DNA of 64,000 bases from Hymenobacter canadensis (GCF_027359925.1 NZ_CP114767.1:2604001-2668000); one strand, 5' to 3'; shown: positions 8,204 to 17,910, numbered from the stretch's first letter. Notes: generated from the letters alone by a model not told the origin. Numbers and translations: made by a program.

Positions 8204-8250
8204 AAAAAAAGGGCGTGCCCACCACCTCGGTGGGCACGCCCTTCTTTATT
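8204..8250. terminator. Bidirectional terminator
   Basis: Perfect 13-bp stem (8211-8223 with 8229-8241), 5-base loop, A7 on the left and TTCTTTATT on the right, between convergent genes ending at 8160 and 8270. Confidence 0.85.
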
Positions 8251-8269
8251 GAACTACTATCTGGCAAAA

Positions 8270-8704
8270 CTAGCGGCGGGAGCGGCTGCTTTTGGTGGCC
8301 GTCTTGCGCTTGCCGCTGGCCGACGACTTATGCACTACTTTCTTCTTGCTGCTGGAAGTGCGGTGGCGGCTGCGCGAGGCTACGTGCCGGGGGGCGGCGG
8401 CCGGGGCAGTGGCTTTGGGCGCTGCCTCCGGCGCTTTGAGTTCCGGGGCGGCCTCAGCATGATAGGCCGAAACCTCGATGGCTGGCTGGGCGGCGGCTTC
8501 TTCGCGGGCGGCGGCTTTCAGAACGGCATCCTGCTTGCGGCGGGCGGGCATCAGGAAGTCGCGCTCGGCCCGCTCCTGGGGAGTCAGTTTCTCTTCGCCA
8601 GGCAGCGCGGTGGGAGTTACAGAAGTGGTTTTCTTTTCGCCTTGGGCCATTACGGCGGTGCTGCTGAGCAGCAGGCCGGTTACCATCACAATCAGTCGCT
8701 TCAT
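8270..8704 (-). CDS. Secreted protein with Lys/Arg/Ser-rich (histone-like) C terminus
   Basis: 144 residues. Sec signal peptide MKRLIVMVTGLLLSSTAVMA then Q; a charged middle with PQERAERDFLMPARRKQD; an Ala/Glu/Pro linker; and a last 40 residues composed almost only of Ser, Arg, Lys, His and Thr. Known only as a composition, not a family. Export of such a strongly cationic tail suggests binding to acidic surface polymers or peptidoglycan, but this is inference. Lies downstream of the macroglobulin gene on the same strand but behind its terminator. Confidence 0.65.
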   Translation of the reverse strand: MKRLIVMVTGLLLSSTAVMAQGEKKTTSVTPTALPGEEKLTPQERAERDFLMPARRKQDAVLKAAAREEAAAQPAIEVSAYHAEAAPELKAPEAAPKATAPAAAPRHVASRSRHRTSSSKKKVVHKSSASGKRKTATKSSRSRR

Positions 8705-8827
8705 TGTTCCAACAGGGGCTTAACGGAACCCCAAAATTACCACACCCCGGCCATAAAATCCAAAGCCACCATCGTACCAACCTGGCAGAAAGCCCTTTTG
8801 GCCGGGCTGGGTCGCACTTTCACCGGC

Positions 8828-8866
8828 AAAAAAGCTACCGGCCGTCACTATATAGCGGCCGGCTGC
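8828..8866 (-). terminator. Terminator of the alpha-2-macroglobulin gene
   Basis: 7-bp GC stem (8838-8844 with 8856-8862), 11-base loop, followed on the minus strand by six T residues (complement of 8828-8833), about 35 bases past the stop. Confidence 0.6.
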
Positions 8867-8874
8867 TATGGTCG

Positions 8875-11800
8875 CTACGGCTGCCCCGCAATCTGCACGC
8901 GCGTGCCAGCCGAGTGGGTGGTGAACTCCGGTGCGTAGAGGCACTGCAGCTGGCTCAGGCCACCCGAGAAGTTGCCGGCCTGCGCCGCCCGCAGCCGGTA
9001 TTCGAAGGTGTGGGTGCCTTTGGGGAAGAAGCCGATGAAGAAGTTGGTGGCGGCGTCGCGGGGGCTCTCGTAGTAGCCCAGGCCGCTCTGGTAGCGGTAG
9101 CCGGAGGTCTGGCCGATGAGCTCCAGGCCGGCGGCGCGCTGGTCCTTGAGATGCACGTATTCCAGGTCACGGTCGGCGCGCAGCACTAGGCGCACCACCA
9201 GCACGTCGCCCACACGCAGAGGGCTGGCGGTGGTGAGGCGCTCCAGCACCGGGCCGCCGGCGGTGCGCTGCTCGCGGTAGAGCTGGCGCTCCAGCTGCAG
9301 GCCGGTGGCGGCGGGCGTTATCTTGTCCAGCTGCTCGAAATACTGCCAGTAGAGCGCGCCCCAGGCCACGCCGGCATCGGTTTTCTGCACCGATACGCGG
9401 CCCTGCCCGGGCTTGATTTCGGCGGCGGACCAGCTGACTTTGTAGTAGCCAGTGCCGGCCTGCTGGGTGGGGGGCGTCACGGGCTTCCCTCCTACCGTCA
9501 CGCGCAGGGGCTGGGTGGGCTGCAGCCAGTCGGAGCCGCGCAGCAGCAGAGCGTAGCAGGCATCGGCGGTGGCGCGGGTGCTGGGCCAGCTCTGGGTCTG
9601 CTTCTGCTTGAGCAGCCACAGCTTCATTTCATCCACGAATTTCTGGTCGTTCTGTACTTCGTCGAAGGCCTCGATGAGGGTGGCCTGGGTTTCGGTGGGG
9701 GCCTCGCGCCAGTAGTAGCCACCGCGCACTTCCTTCCAGTGCATGCCCAGCTCGGGCGAGTGCAGGGCGTTTTCGGTGAGGGCCGTCATGATTTCGCGGG
9801 GAGCAGCGGGTTGCTTTTGGCGGTGCAGGGCCAGGGCCATCTGGGCCTGCAGGTAGCGGGTGCGGGCGGGCCAGAAGGCGGCGGCCTGCTGCTGGTAGTA
9901 GGCCAGCGCAGGCTGCGTGGCCTTGGCTACGGCCGGCGCAGCCCAGAAGCTGCGGGCATATAGCGCCTGAATCTGCAGGTCGGAAAGGTGGTCTTGTTTC
10001 AGATTCACGCCCTTCTGCTTGCGCAGGTCGGCGTAATCGCGCTGCAGCTCGCCATCGAGGTAGGCCAGGGCCTGGCGCAGAATGGGGGCGGCGCGCTCGT
10101 CCTGGCTGGCATCCAAGGCGCCGAGCTTGCGCAGCTTGCCGAACCCAGCCACGATGAGCTGGGTGATGTAGCGGTCAGCGGGCATCTTCTCAAACCACGG
10201 AAACGCCCCGTTGGGCTGCTGCATGGCGGCCAACTTGATGAGGGCACGGGCAGTTTCGGCCTGCAGGCGGGGCTCGTCGAACAGCTCCGTGAGGCGGCGC
10301 ATCCGCTCGGTTTCGCTTTGCGCGTCGCGCACCCAGGGCGTTTCCTGCAGCAGCAGGGCCTTCAGCTCCGGATTCTGGTCGAGCTTACTGGTGAGGGCGG
10401 CTTTATCCCCGCTCTGGGCGGCGCGCTGCCACTCGGCCAGCATAGCCTTGAAGCGCGGATTGCTTTGCAGGATTTTGGTGGCCAGCAGGTTGGCGTAGAG
10501 GCGGCTGAACACCTGCTCGGAGCACTCGTAGGGGTACTCCATCAGGTAAGGCAGCGCCTGCACGGCGTACCAGGCCGGGTTTTCAGTCATTTCCAGCGTG
10601 AGCGAGTAGTTGCGCCGGGTGGCCGAGGTGGTGCTGGTCAGCTTCTGCAGCTCAAACTCCCGGGTGGCCGGCCCCACGATGGGCAGCGGCAGGCTTTCCG
10701 TGACCAGCAGACGGTTGGGCAGCACCGGCAGCGTGTTCTGCTCGCCGTCTTCGATGGTTGTTAGTTGTTGGTTGTCAGTTGTCTGTTTGTTCTGGCGGCG
10801 GGCCTTTTTCTGCGCTTTCTTATCTGTTCCTGACAACTGAGAACCGACAACTGACAACTCGCCTTTGGCCACCACCTTGTAGGTTATGGCTTCGATGGGC
10901 AGCTGGCCTTCGGCGGTTTCGGGGATGGTGAGGCTCCAGCTCACGGCCTGGCTTTGGCGGGCGGGCAGATTGAACGCTAGCTGGGCGGGGCTTTGCAGCA
11001 CGTTCGCCTCAATGGGCTGCTGGGTGCGCGCGTCGAGCAGCAGCAGCTGGGTGCTGCCGCTGATGGGCGCATCGGTGAGGTTGCTGAGCTTGGCGGAGAA
11101 GGTGAGCTGGTCGCCTTCGCGGAAGAAGCGCGGGGCGTTGGGCGTCACCTGCAGGCTTTTCTGGGTCACCAGCTCGCGCTGCAGCATACCCGAGTGCAGC
11201 TGCTGGTCGTGGGCCAGGGTGAGCAGCTGCCAGCGGGTTACGGCCTCGGGCATCTGGAACTCCAGCACGGTTTCGCCCTGGGCGTTGGTGCGCACGGCCG
11301 GCGCCCACAAAGCCGTTTCGCGGAAGTCGGTGCGGGCCTGCACGTTGCTGAGGTCGGGTTGGGCGGTGGATTTAGAAGCACTGCCTGAAGCACCGGCTAC
11401 AGTATCAGCGTACTCTCGTGCTTCCCCATCCTTCTTAAGTATTGGCACCGTCATCTTCATCATCCGAGAGGCTGATGGAGCCGCCATTGCAGCAGCTTCA
11501 ACACGGTCTTCCATAGGCGCATTGCCCACTCCTCCTTCCCGACCATTCAGAGGAATTGCTTTATCAGAAACCACATCCTCGCCCATAAAGCCCCACATAT
11601 TGAGGTGCGGGTAGACGAGGCTCCAGACCGGCCCGGCCACGGGATTGCCATCAAACAGCTCCGTGGATTCTTCCGTGCCAAACCGGCCGTTCCAGGCCAG
11701 CACGGCGGGATAGTATGGCCGGGCAAACTCCGGCTCCGCGAAGGAGTGCGGCCGGAAAACGTCCAGCGACTTGTCGTAGAGCGAGGCCAGCATCTCGGCC

Positions 11801-14800
11801 GCGGCGGGCTGGCCGTTGGCTTGGCGGATGGTGACGCGCCAGGTTTCCTGTTGGCCGGGCTGCAGCTTGTCGCGGAAGGTGGCAATGCTGAGGGCCAGCG
11901 GCGCGTGCGGCGTGGCTACCTGCACGGTGGCCGTGTGGTGGTAGAGGCGGTTGTCGCGGATTTGCGTGAGGTGCAGGTGCAGCTGCGCGCCGTCGAGGGC
12001 GACGGTGGTCGGGATTTCCACCACGCGCTGCTCGTTGGCGGTCAGCGTGAGCCACTCGTGGCGCAGGGTTTCGCCCTTGGCTTCCACTTCCAGCAGCACC
12101 CGCGCCCCGGCGACGCTGCTGCCCACCAGGAAGCGGGCCGGCTGGCCGGGCAGCACGCTGTCCTGCAGGGCCACAAACCAGTCGAAGGTGGGCAGGGGCA
12201 GCGTGGCGGCGGTGGCCGAAAAGAGCGTGAAGCGCTGCTCGGCTTTCACCTCCGGCTCGGTGGCGGCTGGCGCGGTGGCTTCCAGCAGGTAGCGGCCGGG
12301 CTCCTGGGTGGCCAGCGCGGCGCGCAGGTTGGGCAGCAGGGGCGTTTTGTCGGTGTCGAAGTCCTGGGTGAGCACGAGGGTGCGGGCCCAGGTGCTGTCG
12401 TTGTCTTCGCGGGCATAGGCGTCTAGCGGGAAGCGGCGCTGGAACTCTTCGCGGCTTAGGGCTTCGCGCTCGGGCCGGTCCCAGGCGCGGGGGCGCAGGG
12501 CGCGGGCGGGCGGCGCGAGGCGGAACAGGCGCAACGTGCCCCGGGCCGGGCGCGGCTCGCCGGCCGCGTTGGTGCTCAGGAGCTGCAACGGCGGCAGCTG
12601 CTCGCGGTTGAGCTGCTCGGGCACGTCCAGGCGGAGCGTGAGGGCGCTGGTACTTAGGCTCACGCTTTGCTGGCCAGTGCGGGTTTCGCCGGCTGCGTCG
12701 GTCACATCGGCCGTCACCTCAAACGCGTAGCCGGGCCCCCAGTTGCCGCGCTTGCCGGAGCCGGCCGCGGCTTCCCCTTTCGCCACAAACGTCACGACGA
12801 AGCCGCCGGCCGAGTCGGTCCGGGTGGTGCCGCTGAGGATTTCCAGCTCGGGCTGGTCGCCGCCGTAGAAGCCGCGGCCGAAGAAGGGCCAGAACGTGCG
12901 CCGCACCACCCGGTACTGCACCGTGGCGCCATCGATGGGCTGACCGGCGTAGGCGGTGGCCTTACCGCGCACCGTCACGGATTGGCCCAGCACGGGCGTG
13001 CCCGCCACCGGCTCAAACGTCACCTGGAACGTGGGCCGCTTGTAGTCCTCGACGGCAAAGCTGACGTTGCCGGCATCGGTCTGCAAGCTCATTTCGCCGT
13101 TGAGCAGGCCCGTAGGCAGCATCAAGGAGCCGTGGAAGGAGCCGAATTCGGAGGTGGTGAAGGGCAGCGTCTGCACGGTCTGGCCGTTCACGTCCACGAG
13201 GCGCACCGACACGGCCTGCTTGGTCAGCAGCTGCGACTTGCCGGCGCGGGTTTCGGTGAAGATACCTTTGAAGTACAGCGTCTGGCCGGGCCGGTAGATG
13301 GCGCGGTCGGTGTAGAGGAAGGTGCGGCGCTGGGGCTGCTCCAGCTCCCGCGCGCCCCGGCGCGGACCGTAGTAGCCGTTTTGCGTGGTCAGCAGCGAGT
13401 CGCGGCCTTGGGTGAGCAGCAGGGCGCGGAGCTGGGTGTTCTGGCCGGTGGCGGTGCCCAGCACAATTTGGGTCAGGCCCTCGGCGGTGGTGGCCTGCGC
13501 GGAGCCGCGCCGCTGCTTGTATTGGCCCGCCTTCTGGTCATAATATTGAAAAAAGGGCAGCACCTGCACGCCGGCTTGGGGAGCACCGGTCTGGCGGTGC
13601 AGCACCAGCACCTCGGGGCCTTCCTGGGCGGGGGCGTTGCGGCGCAACTCGCTCAGCTCGCTCACGCTCAGCTCGGCGTAGGCGGTAGCCACGCCGGCCT
13701 TTTCCTTGGTGGGGGCATCCTCGGCGGTGCTCAGCACAATGAGGTAGTGGCCCAGCGGCAGCGCCGGGCCGGCGTGCTGCACGGTATGGTCGTGGTAGTC
13801 GGCGGGGCCAGGCAGCTCCAGTACCCAGGCGGCGGCGGGCTTGCCGGCCAGCACGCGGGCGTAACGCTTCTGAAAACGGTCTTCGTCGTAGCGGGTGGGC
13901 TTTTCCAGCTCCCGCAGCTGCCGGGCCGCGCTGATGCGGTAGGCTGTGGCGTACAGCTTCGGCACGTTGCGCACGTTCAGCTTCAGCAGCCAGGGCTGGC
14001 CGGGCAGCACGACTTCTTCGGTGGTGAAGCGCAGCTCCACGGCCTCGATTTCCAGCCGCAGGTTGCGGGCCTGCTGGGCGCCCTGCGACTTCGGCCAGGC
14101 TTTTTCGGCGGCCAGAGCCAGCGTCCGCGCCTGGGTGGGGTCGGTTTCGCGCAGGCTGTTGGCTTGCTCGAACATAAACCGGCTGGCAATCGGCAAGGCC
14201 TTGTAGGTGTCGATGGCGCGCAGCAGGGCGGCGCGGTACAGGGCGTCTTCGTCGGGCAGGGCGGCGTGCTCGCGCACGAAGCGCAGGCGGGCCAGGTCCA
14301 CATCGGCCAGGGCGGCGGGGTTGGTGGCGGCCTCGCGGAGGCGGAAGGCGGTGAGCTGCTGCAGCACCCGCAGCACCTGCAGCTGCCCGTTCAGCGAGTC
14401 GGCCAATGGCGCGGTCAGCTTTAGCTGGGCAAACTCGGCAGCGGAGCCGAACAGGGCCGGATTGGTCAGCTCGAACTGCTCGGCGGGCCGGGTCACGTAG
14501 AACTCGTCGTTGCCGAGGCCCTCGATGGCGCGGCGGGCCAGCAGGTCGTAGAGCGTGGGCGTGAGGGCGCGGCTTTCGGCGTCGCCACCCGTCACGGCGT
14601 AGCCCAGGGCCGCCAGCTTCAGCTGCTGCTGGCGCTGGGGCTCATCGAGCAGGGAGGCGCGGTAGTGTTGCAGCACGGCGCTGCCCAGGCGGGCGGCATC
14701 CCAGGTGCGCAGATCGTTGGCACTCTGGTCGGCGGGGTCGGGCGCGGCGGCGCGGGTCCGGTCGTAGAGCTGGTAGCGGTGCTCCTGGTAATAGTTGGAG

Positions 14801-15153
14801 TAGAGCTGGGCCAGCAGGCTGTGCAGGATGGGCCGGGCCGGAAACCGCGCCGTTTTCAGGTCGGCCTCTACCAGCGCAATGGCCTTTTCGTCGGCTTCCT
14901 CCTCTTTTTGCTCCAGCAGGCGCAGCTTATAGAGCAGGGCGCGCAGGTACTCGGGCGTGTCCTGGCGCTGGCGGGCCTGCTGGTAAATGACCTCTACCAG
15001 CTTGTCGGCCGAGGCGGTCTGGTCTTTGGCCAGCAGCTGGTCGATTTTTTTCCAGGCGGCGGGGGTGCCGGGGCCGGCACCCGCCGGCGGGTTTTGGGAG
15101 GAGCCAGGGAGCAGCATCAGCAGGGCCAGCAAACTAAAGAGGAAAGAACGCAT
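8875..15153 (-). CDS. Alpha-2-macroglobulin family protein with thioester motif
   Basis: 2092 residues. Signal peptide at 1-19 without a lipobox Cys, so it should be periplasmic rather than lipid-anchored. Around residues 605-720 is the MG2-like segment (YTDRAIYRPGQTLYFKG). Near 1280-1330 is the A2M domain signature (LWAPAVRTNAQGETV, then FQMPEAVTRWQLL). The thioester motif ECSEQ (C1544, CxEQ) is intact, followed by the alpha/alpha-toroid TED domain and a C-terminal MG10-like domain. In the family, protease cleavage exposes the thioester, which traps the protease. Residues 1432-1466 are encoded by an inserted inverted repeat. No pbpC neighbour, unlike the enterobacterial yfhM-pbpC pair. Confidence 0.9.
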   Translation of the reverse strand: MRSFLFSLLALLMLLPGSSQNPPAGAGPGTPAAWKKIDQLLAKDQTASADKLVEVIYQQARQRQDTPEYLRALLYKLRLLEQKEEEADEKAIALVEADLKTARFPARPILHSLLAQLYSNYYQEHRYQLYDRTRAAAPDPADQSANDLRTWDAARLGSAVLQHYRASLLDEPQRQQQLKLAALGYAVTGGDAESRALTPTLYDLLARRAIEGLGNDEFYVTRPAEQFELTNPALFGSAAEFAQLKLTAPLADSLNGQLQVLRVLQQLTAFRLREAATNPAALADVDLARLRFVREHAALPDEDALYRAALLRAIDTYKALPIASRFMFEQANSLRETDPTQARTLALAAEKAWPKSQGAQQARNLRLEIEAVELRFTTEEVVLPGQPWLLKLNVRNVPKLYATAYRISAARQLRELEKPTRYDEDRFQKRYARVLAGKPAAAWVLELPGPADYHDHTVQHAGPALPLGHYLIVLSTAEDAPTKEKAGVATAYAELSVSELSELRRNAPAQEGPEVLVLHRQTGAPQAGVQVLPFFQYYDQKAGQYKQRRGSAQATTAEGLTQIVLGTATGQNTQLRALLLTQGRDSLLTTQNGYYGPRRGARELEQPQRRTFLYTDRAIYRPGQTLYFKGIFTETRAGKSQLLTKQAVSVRLVDVNGQTVQTLPFTTSEFGSFHGSLMLPTGLLNGEMSLQTDAGNVSFAVEDYKRPTFQVTFEPVAGTPVLGQSVTVRGKATAYAGQPIDGATVQYRVVRRTFWPFFGRGFYGGDQPELEILSGTTRTDSAGGFVVTFVAKGEAAAGSGKRGNWGPGYAFEVTADVTDAAGETRTGQQSVSLSTSALTLRLDVPEQLNREQLPPLQLLSTNAAGEPRPARGTLRLFRLAPPARALRPRAWDRPEREALSREEFQRRFPLDAYAREDNDSTWARTLVLTQDFDTDKTPLLPNLRAALATQEPGRYLLEATAPAATEPEVKAEQRFTLFSATAATLPLPTFDWFVALQDSVLPGQPARFLVGSSVAGARVLLEVEAKGETLRHEWLTLTANEQRVVEIPTTVALDGAQLHLHLTQIRDNRLYHHTATVQVATPHAPLALSIATFRDKLQPGQQETWRVTIRQANGQPAAAEMLASLYDKSLDVFRPHSFAEPEFARPYYPAVLAWNGRFGTEESTELFDGNPVAGPVWSLVYPHLNMWGFMGEDVVSDKAIPLNGREGGVGNAPMEDRVEAAAMAAPSASRMMKMTVPILKKDGEAREYADTVAGASGSASKSTAQPDLSNVQARTDFRETALWAPAVRTNAQGETVLEFQMPEAVTRWQLLTLAHDQQLHSGMLQRELVTQKSLQVTPNAPRFFREGDQLTFSAKLSNLTDAPISGSTQLLLLDARTQQPIEANVLQSPAQLAFNLPARQSQAVSWSLTIPETAEGQLPIEAITYKVVAKGELSVVGSQLSGTDKKAQKKARRQNKQTTDNQQLTTIEDGEQNTLPVLPNRLLVTESLPLPIVGPATREFELQKLTSTTSATRRNYSLTLEMTENPAWYAVQALPYLMEYPYECSEQVFSRLYANLLATKILQSNPRFKAMLAEWQRAAQSGDKAALTSKLDQNPELKALLLQETPWVRDAQSETERMRRLTELFDEPRLQAETARALIKLAAMQQPNGAFPWFEKMPADRYITQLIVAGFGKLRKLGALDASQDERAAPILRQALAYLDGELQRDYADLRKQKGVNLKQDHLSDLQIQALYARSFWAAPAVAKATQPALAYYQQQAAAFWPARTRYLQAQMALALHRQKQPAAPREIMTALTENALHSPELGMHWKEVRGGYYWREAPTETQATLIEAFDEVQNDQKFVDEMKLWLLKQKQTQSWPSTRATADACYALLLRGSDWLQPTQPLRVTVGGKPVTPPTQQAGTGYYKVSWSAAEIKPGQGRVSVQKTDAGVAWGALYWQYFEQLDKITPAATGLQLERQLYREQRTAGGPVLERLTTASPLRVGDVLVVRLVLRADRDLEYVHLKDQRAAGLELIGQTSGYRYQSGLGYYESPRDAATNFFIGFFPKGTHTFEYRLRAAQAGNFSGGLSQLQCLYAPEFTTHSAGTRVQIAGQP
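10757..10858. repeat. Heptamer-built inverted repeat inserted in frame in the macroglobulin gene
   Basis: Arms 10757-10783 and 10832-10858 (27 bases each, 24 pairing) made of GTTGTYR-type heptamers, around a 48-base loop. The whole element is 102 bases, exactly 34 codons, and translates to a polar stretch beginning SVVGSQLSGTDKK, unlike the surrounding beta-sandwich sequence. Confidence 0.8.
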
Positions 15154-15342
15154 AGGATGGAAACGACGAGGAAAGGCAAGTTGGTAAAATCCAGATGCCG
15201 ACCCGGGCCCGATTCCATATCTACCCTAGCAGAATGATGTAGAATGCCACCTCCAACGTCAGAATAAAGGTGTTTTGCAAATCAGTCTATATTCGCGCCG
15301 AATCCAACCGCACAGGTTCACTTACTCCTATTACCCTCTCTT

Positions 15343-16050
15343 ATGAAGGCCTTATTCACTACCATACTGGGTTTAGCAACTGTAGCACTGGCGGCTCCCG
15401 CCGCTGAGGCACAAATCAGCTTTGGCCCGCGCATCGGGGCTAATTTCGCCGATTTCAGCTACCACACTCAGTCGTCGTATGTTCTCAACTCGCAGATGCG
15501 CCTCGGCGCGCAGGCTGGCGTAGCGGCCAACATTGGCTTCGGCAATCTTGCCTTCCAGCCGGCGTTGCTCTACAGCCAAAAAGGCTACCGGGTTGATTTG
15601 GAAGATTCCAGCCCCAACAGGTTCTCGACTCATCAGGAAGAACTACGCCTCAACTATCTGGAAGTACCCCTGAATGTGGTGTATACCACTAACGGAGCCA
15701 CAGGCTTACAAGTATTTGCTGGACCATACTTGGGGCTGGCACTGAGTGGCAAGGGCAAAGAAAAAGGCACGTTCTCTACTGGCGGCCTCAACGATATTTT
15801 CGAAGGTAAATACGACGTAGAATTCGCTGACCAAGCCGGTAACGGTAATACAAAAGCCTATTACCGCCGCTTCGACCTGGGCGCCACATTTGGCGTGGGC
15901 TACAAGGTTGGCCCAATGCAGGCGCAGCTCGGCTACGCCATGGGTATCAGCAACATTGTCCCCAACGACCAGAACAACGACGAGCCCAAGAACAAAATCC
16001 GCAACCGCAACCTACAACTTGGTTTGACCTATTTTTTTGGGGCGAAGTAA
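15343..16050 (+). CDS. Porin-family outer-membrane beta-barrel protein
   Basis: 235 residues. Signal peptide 1-23 ending AAEAQ. Mature part starts ISFGPRIGANFADF and includes LNYLEVPLNVVY and VFAGPYLGLALSG, the standard phrases of the PorT-like OMP_b-brl_2 barrels of Bacteroidota. The C terminus ends in an aromatic strand LQLGLTYFFGAK, as expected for BamA-dependent insertion. Probably an eight-stranded barrel. The role is unknown; relatives are structural or T9SS-associated. Starts 189 bases from the divergent macroglobulin gene. Confidence 0.85.
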   Translation: MKALFTTILGLATVALAAPAAEAQISFGPRIGANFADFSYHTQSSYVLNSQMRLGAQAGVAANIGFGNLAFQPALLYSQKGYRVDLEDSSPNRFSTHQEELRLNYLEVPLNVVYTTNGATGLQVFAGPYLGLALSGKGKEKGTFSTGGLNDIFEGKYDVEFADQAGNGNTKAYYRRFDLGATFGVGYKVGPMQAQLGYAMGISNIVPNDQNNDEPKNKIRNRNLQLGLTYFFGAK

Positions 16051-16069
16051 CCGGCATTACATAGCCACA

Positions 16070-16106
16070 AAGAAAAGCTGCCGGGTGCACCAGCAGCTCT
16101 TCTTTT
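16070..16106 (+). terminator. Terminator after the porin-family gene
   Basis: Twelve-base arms (16070-16081 with 16093-16104, 11 pairing) with 11-base loop; the right arm ends in TCTTCTTTT. Also suits the convergent DinB gene. Confidence 0.6.
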
Positions 16107-16139
16107 ATGATATACTTTCCCGCTTTGGTTGTGAGACAT

Positions 16140-16721
16140 TCAGGCCACCACGCCTTGGCCCTGCAGCACCCGCTCGGCCTGCGCTACGTGGCGCCGGATG
16201 TGGACCACCAGCATTTCCAGCACGTCGGTGAGGCGGGGCCAGAGCAGCGGAATAATGGGGTTGGGGATGCGCACGGCGTTGGCATTCACGCGGCGCGCCT
16301 GCTCCAGCAGGTTCAGCAATTCATCCAGCTGGCGGCCGAACACTTCCACCACCGTACGCGGCAGCCGCGAGCCGCTGGGCGCATATTGCTGGGGCGTTTT
16401 CAGGGGTTTATCCTTAGGAGACACCTTCATGGCCGCCGTCAGTTTCTGACCAATGTAGCCGTGCTTCACGGTTTCGGCGGGGGTGCTGCCGCGCTCCTGC
16501 GCCTGCTTGAGCTTGCGCGTGATGCTGGGCAAATAGAAGCCCCCGATGATGTTGAGATGCTCCAGGCACTGGCCCACGCTCCAGGTGTCGGGCGAGGGGC
16601 GGCGGTTCAGCTGGTCGTTGGTCAGGGGCCGGAAGCGCTGCTGCGTCACGTCGCGCAGGGCGGTCAGCTCGGCAGTCAGGCCATCGAAGAATTCGGAGGT
16701 GCGGGTGGTGGTCTGACTCAT
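16140..16721 (-). CDS. DinB-family four-helix protein
   Basis: 193 residues from the ATG at 16719-16721. Four-helix pattern of the DinB/YfiT superfamily with WSVGQCLEHLNIIGGFY (first metal-ligand His in CLEHL) and the C-terminal LVVHIRRHVAQAERVL, whose histidines HIRRH supply the other ligands. Family members are metal-dependent, often thiol transferases (bacillithiol or mycothiol linked) or of unknown activity. No neighbour shows its substrate. Confidence 0.8.
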   Translation of the reverse strand: MSQTTTRTSEFFDGLTAELTALRDVTQQRFRPLTNDQLNRRPSPDTWSVGQCLEHLNIIGGFYLPSITRKLKQAQERGSTPAETVKHGYIGQKLTAAMKVSPKDKPLKTPQQYAPSGSRLPRTVVEVFGRQLDELLNLLEQARRVNANAVRIPNPIIPLLWPRLTDVLEMLVVHIRRHVAQAERVLQGQGVVA

Positions 16722-16845
16722 GACGGGGTGCAAACAGGATAGGGAGCGGCAGAACGGCGCGTAATGATACGGGCCGCGGGTGGCATCGGCAATTACGCAG
16801 CCTGCATTATAGAAGATTCACACCATTTTCTGATACCTTGTCTAC

Positions 16846-17805
16846 ATGTATCGTTTTCTATTTAGCGTCTTTTTCCTGACTATCTCCGGGTTTTCGGCCT
16901 GGGCTCAGGCAGTGCCCAGCCCCGGCGAAAATATTGCTTCCCTCGTCACATTTGGGGCCCAGGCCGACCCCAGCTGGGGCGACGACGACTTCACCCAGAC
17001 CTTCTTTTTCCTGGTGCCCAAGCAAAACCGCCAGCCGGTGTACATCCGGGTCTTCGACCCCGACTGCGGCGGCCAGCTCGACGAAAAGCGCTTTAACTGG
17101 AACACCACCACCGAGTTCAGCCTCTACGGCGGCCCCGGCACCCACTCCGCCCCCGACGCCCGCAAGCCCAAACCCGGCGGCAACTTCCGCTCCGGCACGC
17201 TGCTCAAGCAGGTGAAATTCGGGGCCAACGCGAAATACGACGGCAAGTGGTACACGTTCGGGCCGCTCAACCCGCTGGAGGGCGAGTACGTGCCGGAGTT
17301 TGATGGCTACGTGTTCAAGGTGATTGCGCAGGGCAAAGCCGGCGACGACGGCAACCTCTACCGCTACTTTTTCAGCACCAGCCCCACCCAGAATGTGGCC
17401 GTGGAAGGCGGCAACGCCTTCACCTACCAGTATGCCTTCCGGCTGGTGCCCACGCGCCGCGCTATCACGCACCTCTATCCCTACGTCAACGACCGGGTGG
17501 TGAGCATCACGCAAAGCAACTTCGACCTCGACGGCGACGTGAGCATCAAGATCTTCAGCGTGGCCAAAAACGGTCACCCGGCCAGCGTCAGCCAGGACAA
17601 CATCTGGGCCCGCAGCCAGCACCCCATCAGCAGCAAAGAGCACGGCCTCTCGCTGGACATGCGCCTGACCTCGCTCACCAAGGAAGGCAACGACCTGGTA
17701 TTCTACGTCACCGATCAGTACGACGTGGCGCTGCCGTTTTTCGCCATTCCGCTGGGTGGGCCGCCGCGCTACCGCTACGACGTGGACGTAAAAATCAGGA
17801 AGTAA
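16846..17805 (+). CDS. Secreted protein of unknown function
   Basis: 319 residues. Signal peptide MYRFLFSVFFLTISGFSAWA then Q. The mature protein is Asp/Gly/Tyr-rich with short beta segments (FFFLVPKQNRQPVYIRVFDPD, then YRYFFSTSPTQNVAVEGG) suggestive of tandem beta-sandwich domains. No lipobox, no T9SS sorting domain and no barrel-like terminal strand, so periplasmic location is most likely. I do not recognise the family. Starts on ATG just after the divergent DinB gene. Confidence 0.7.
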   Translation: MYRFLFSVFFLTISGFSAWAQAVPSPGENIASLVTFGAQADPSWGDDDFTQTFFFLVPKQNRQPVYIRVFDPDCGGQLDEKRFNWNTTTEFSLYGGPGTHSAPDARKPKPGGNFRSGTLLKQVKFGANAKYDGKWYTFGPLNPLEGEYVPEFDGYVFKVIAQGKAGDDGNLYRYFFSTSPTQNVAVEGGNAFTYQYAFRLVPTRRAITHLYPYVNDRVVSITQSNFDLDGDVSIKIFSVAKNGHPASVSQDNIWARSQHPISSKEHGLSLDMRLTSLTKEGNDLVFYVTDQYDVALPFFAIPLGGPPRYRYDVDVKIRK

Positions 17806-17910
17806 GCGGCTGCTCGTGGAGCCCGCCGGCATTGCTTGGAGGTTAGATACTGCACGCCCTATATTGCTTGGCGCTTATCATTTGCTACCGATATCCTATG
17901 CTGACTACTT

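Noticed and set aside
12667..14424. 585-codon plus-strand open frame inside the macroglobulin gene
   Set aside because: GC-rich antisense shadow: Gly/His/Gln/Val-rich product with no domain; the minus-strand gene has clear A2M motifs throughout.
15273..15295. Promoter of the porin-family gene (TTTTG and TATATTCG)
   Set aside because: The spacing between the two boxes is only about 10 bases instead of 19-21, so I do not list it.
15343..16050. Specific assignment of this barrel to PorT
   Set aside because: Only the general OMP_b-brl_2 pattern is visible; many unrelated paralogues share it.
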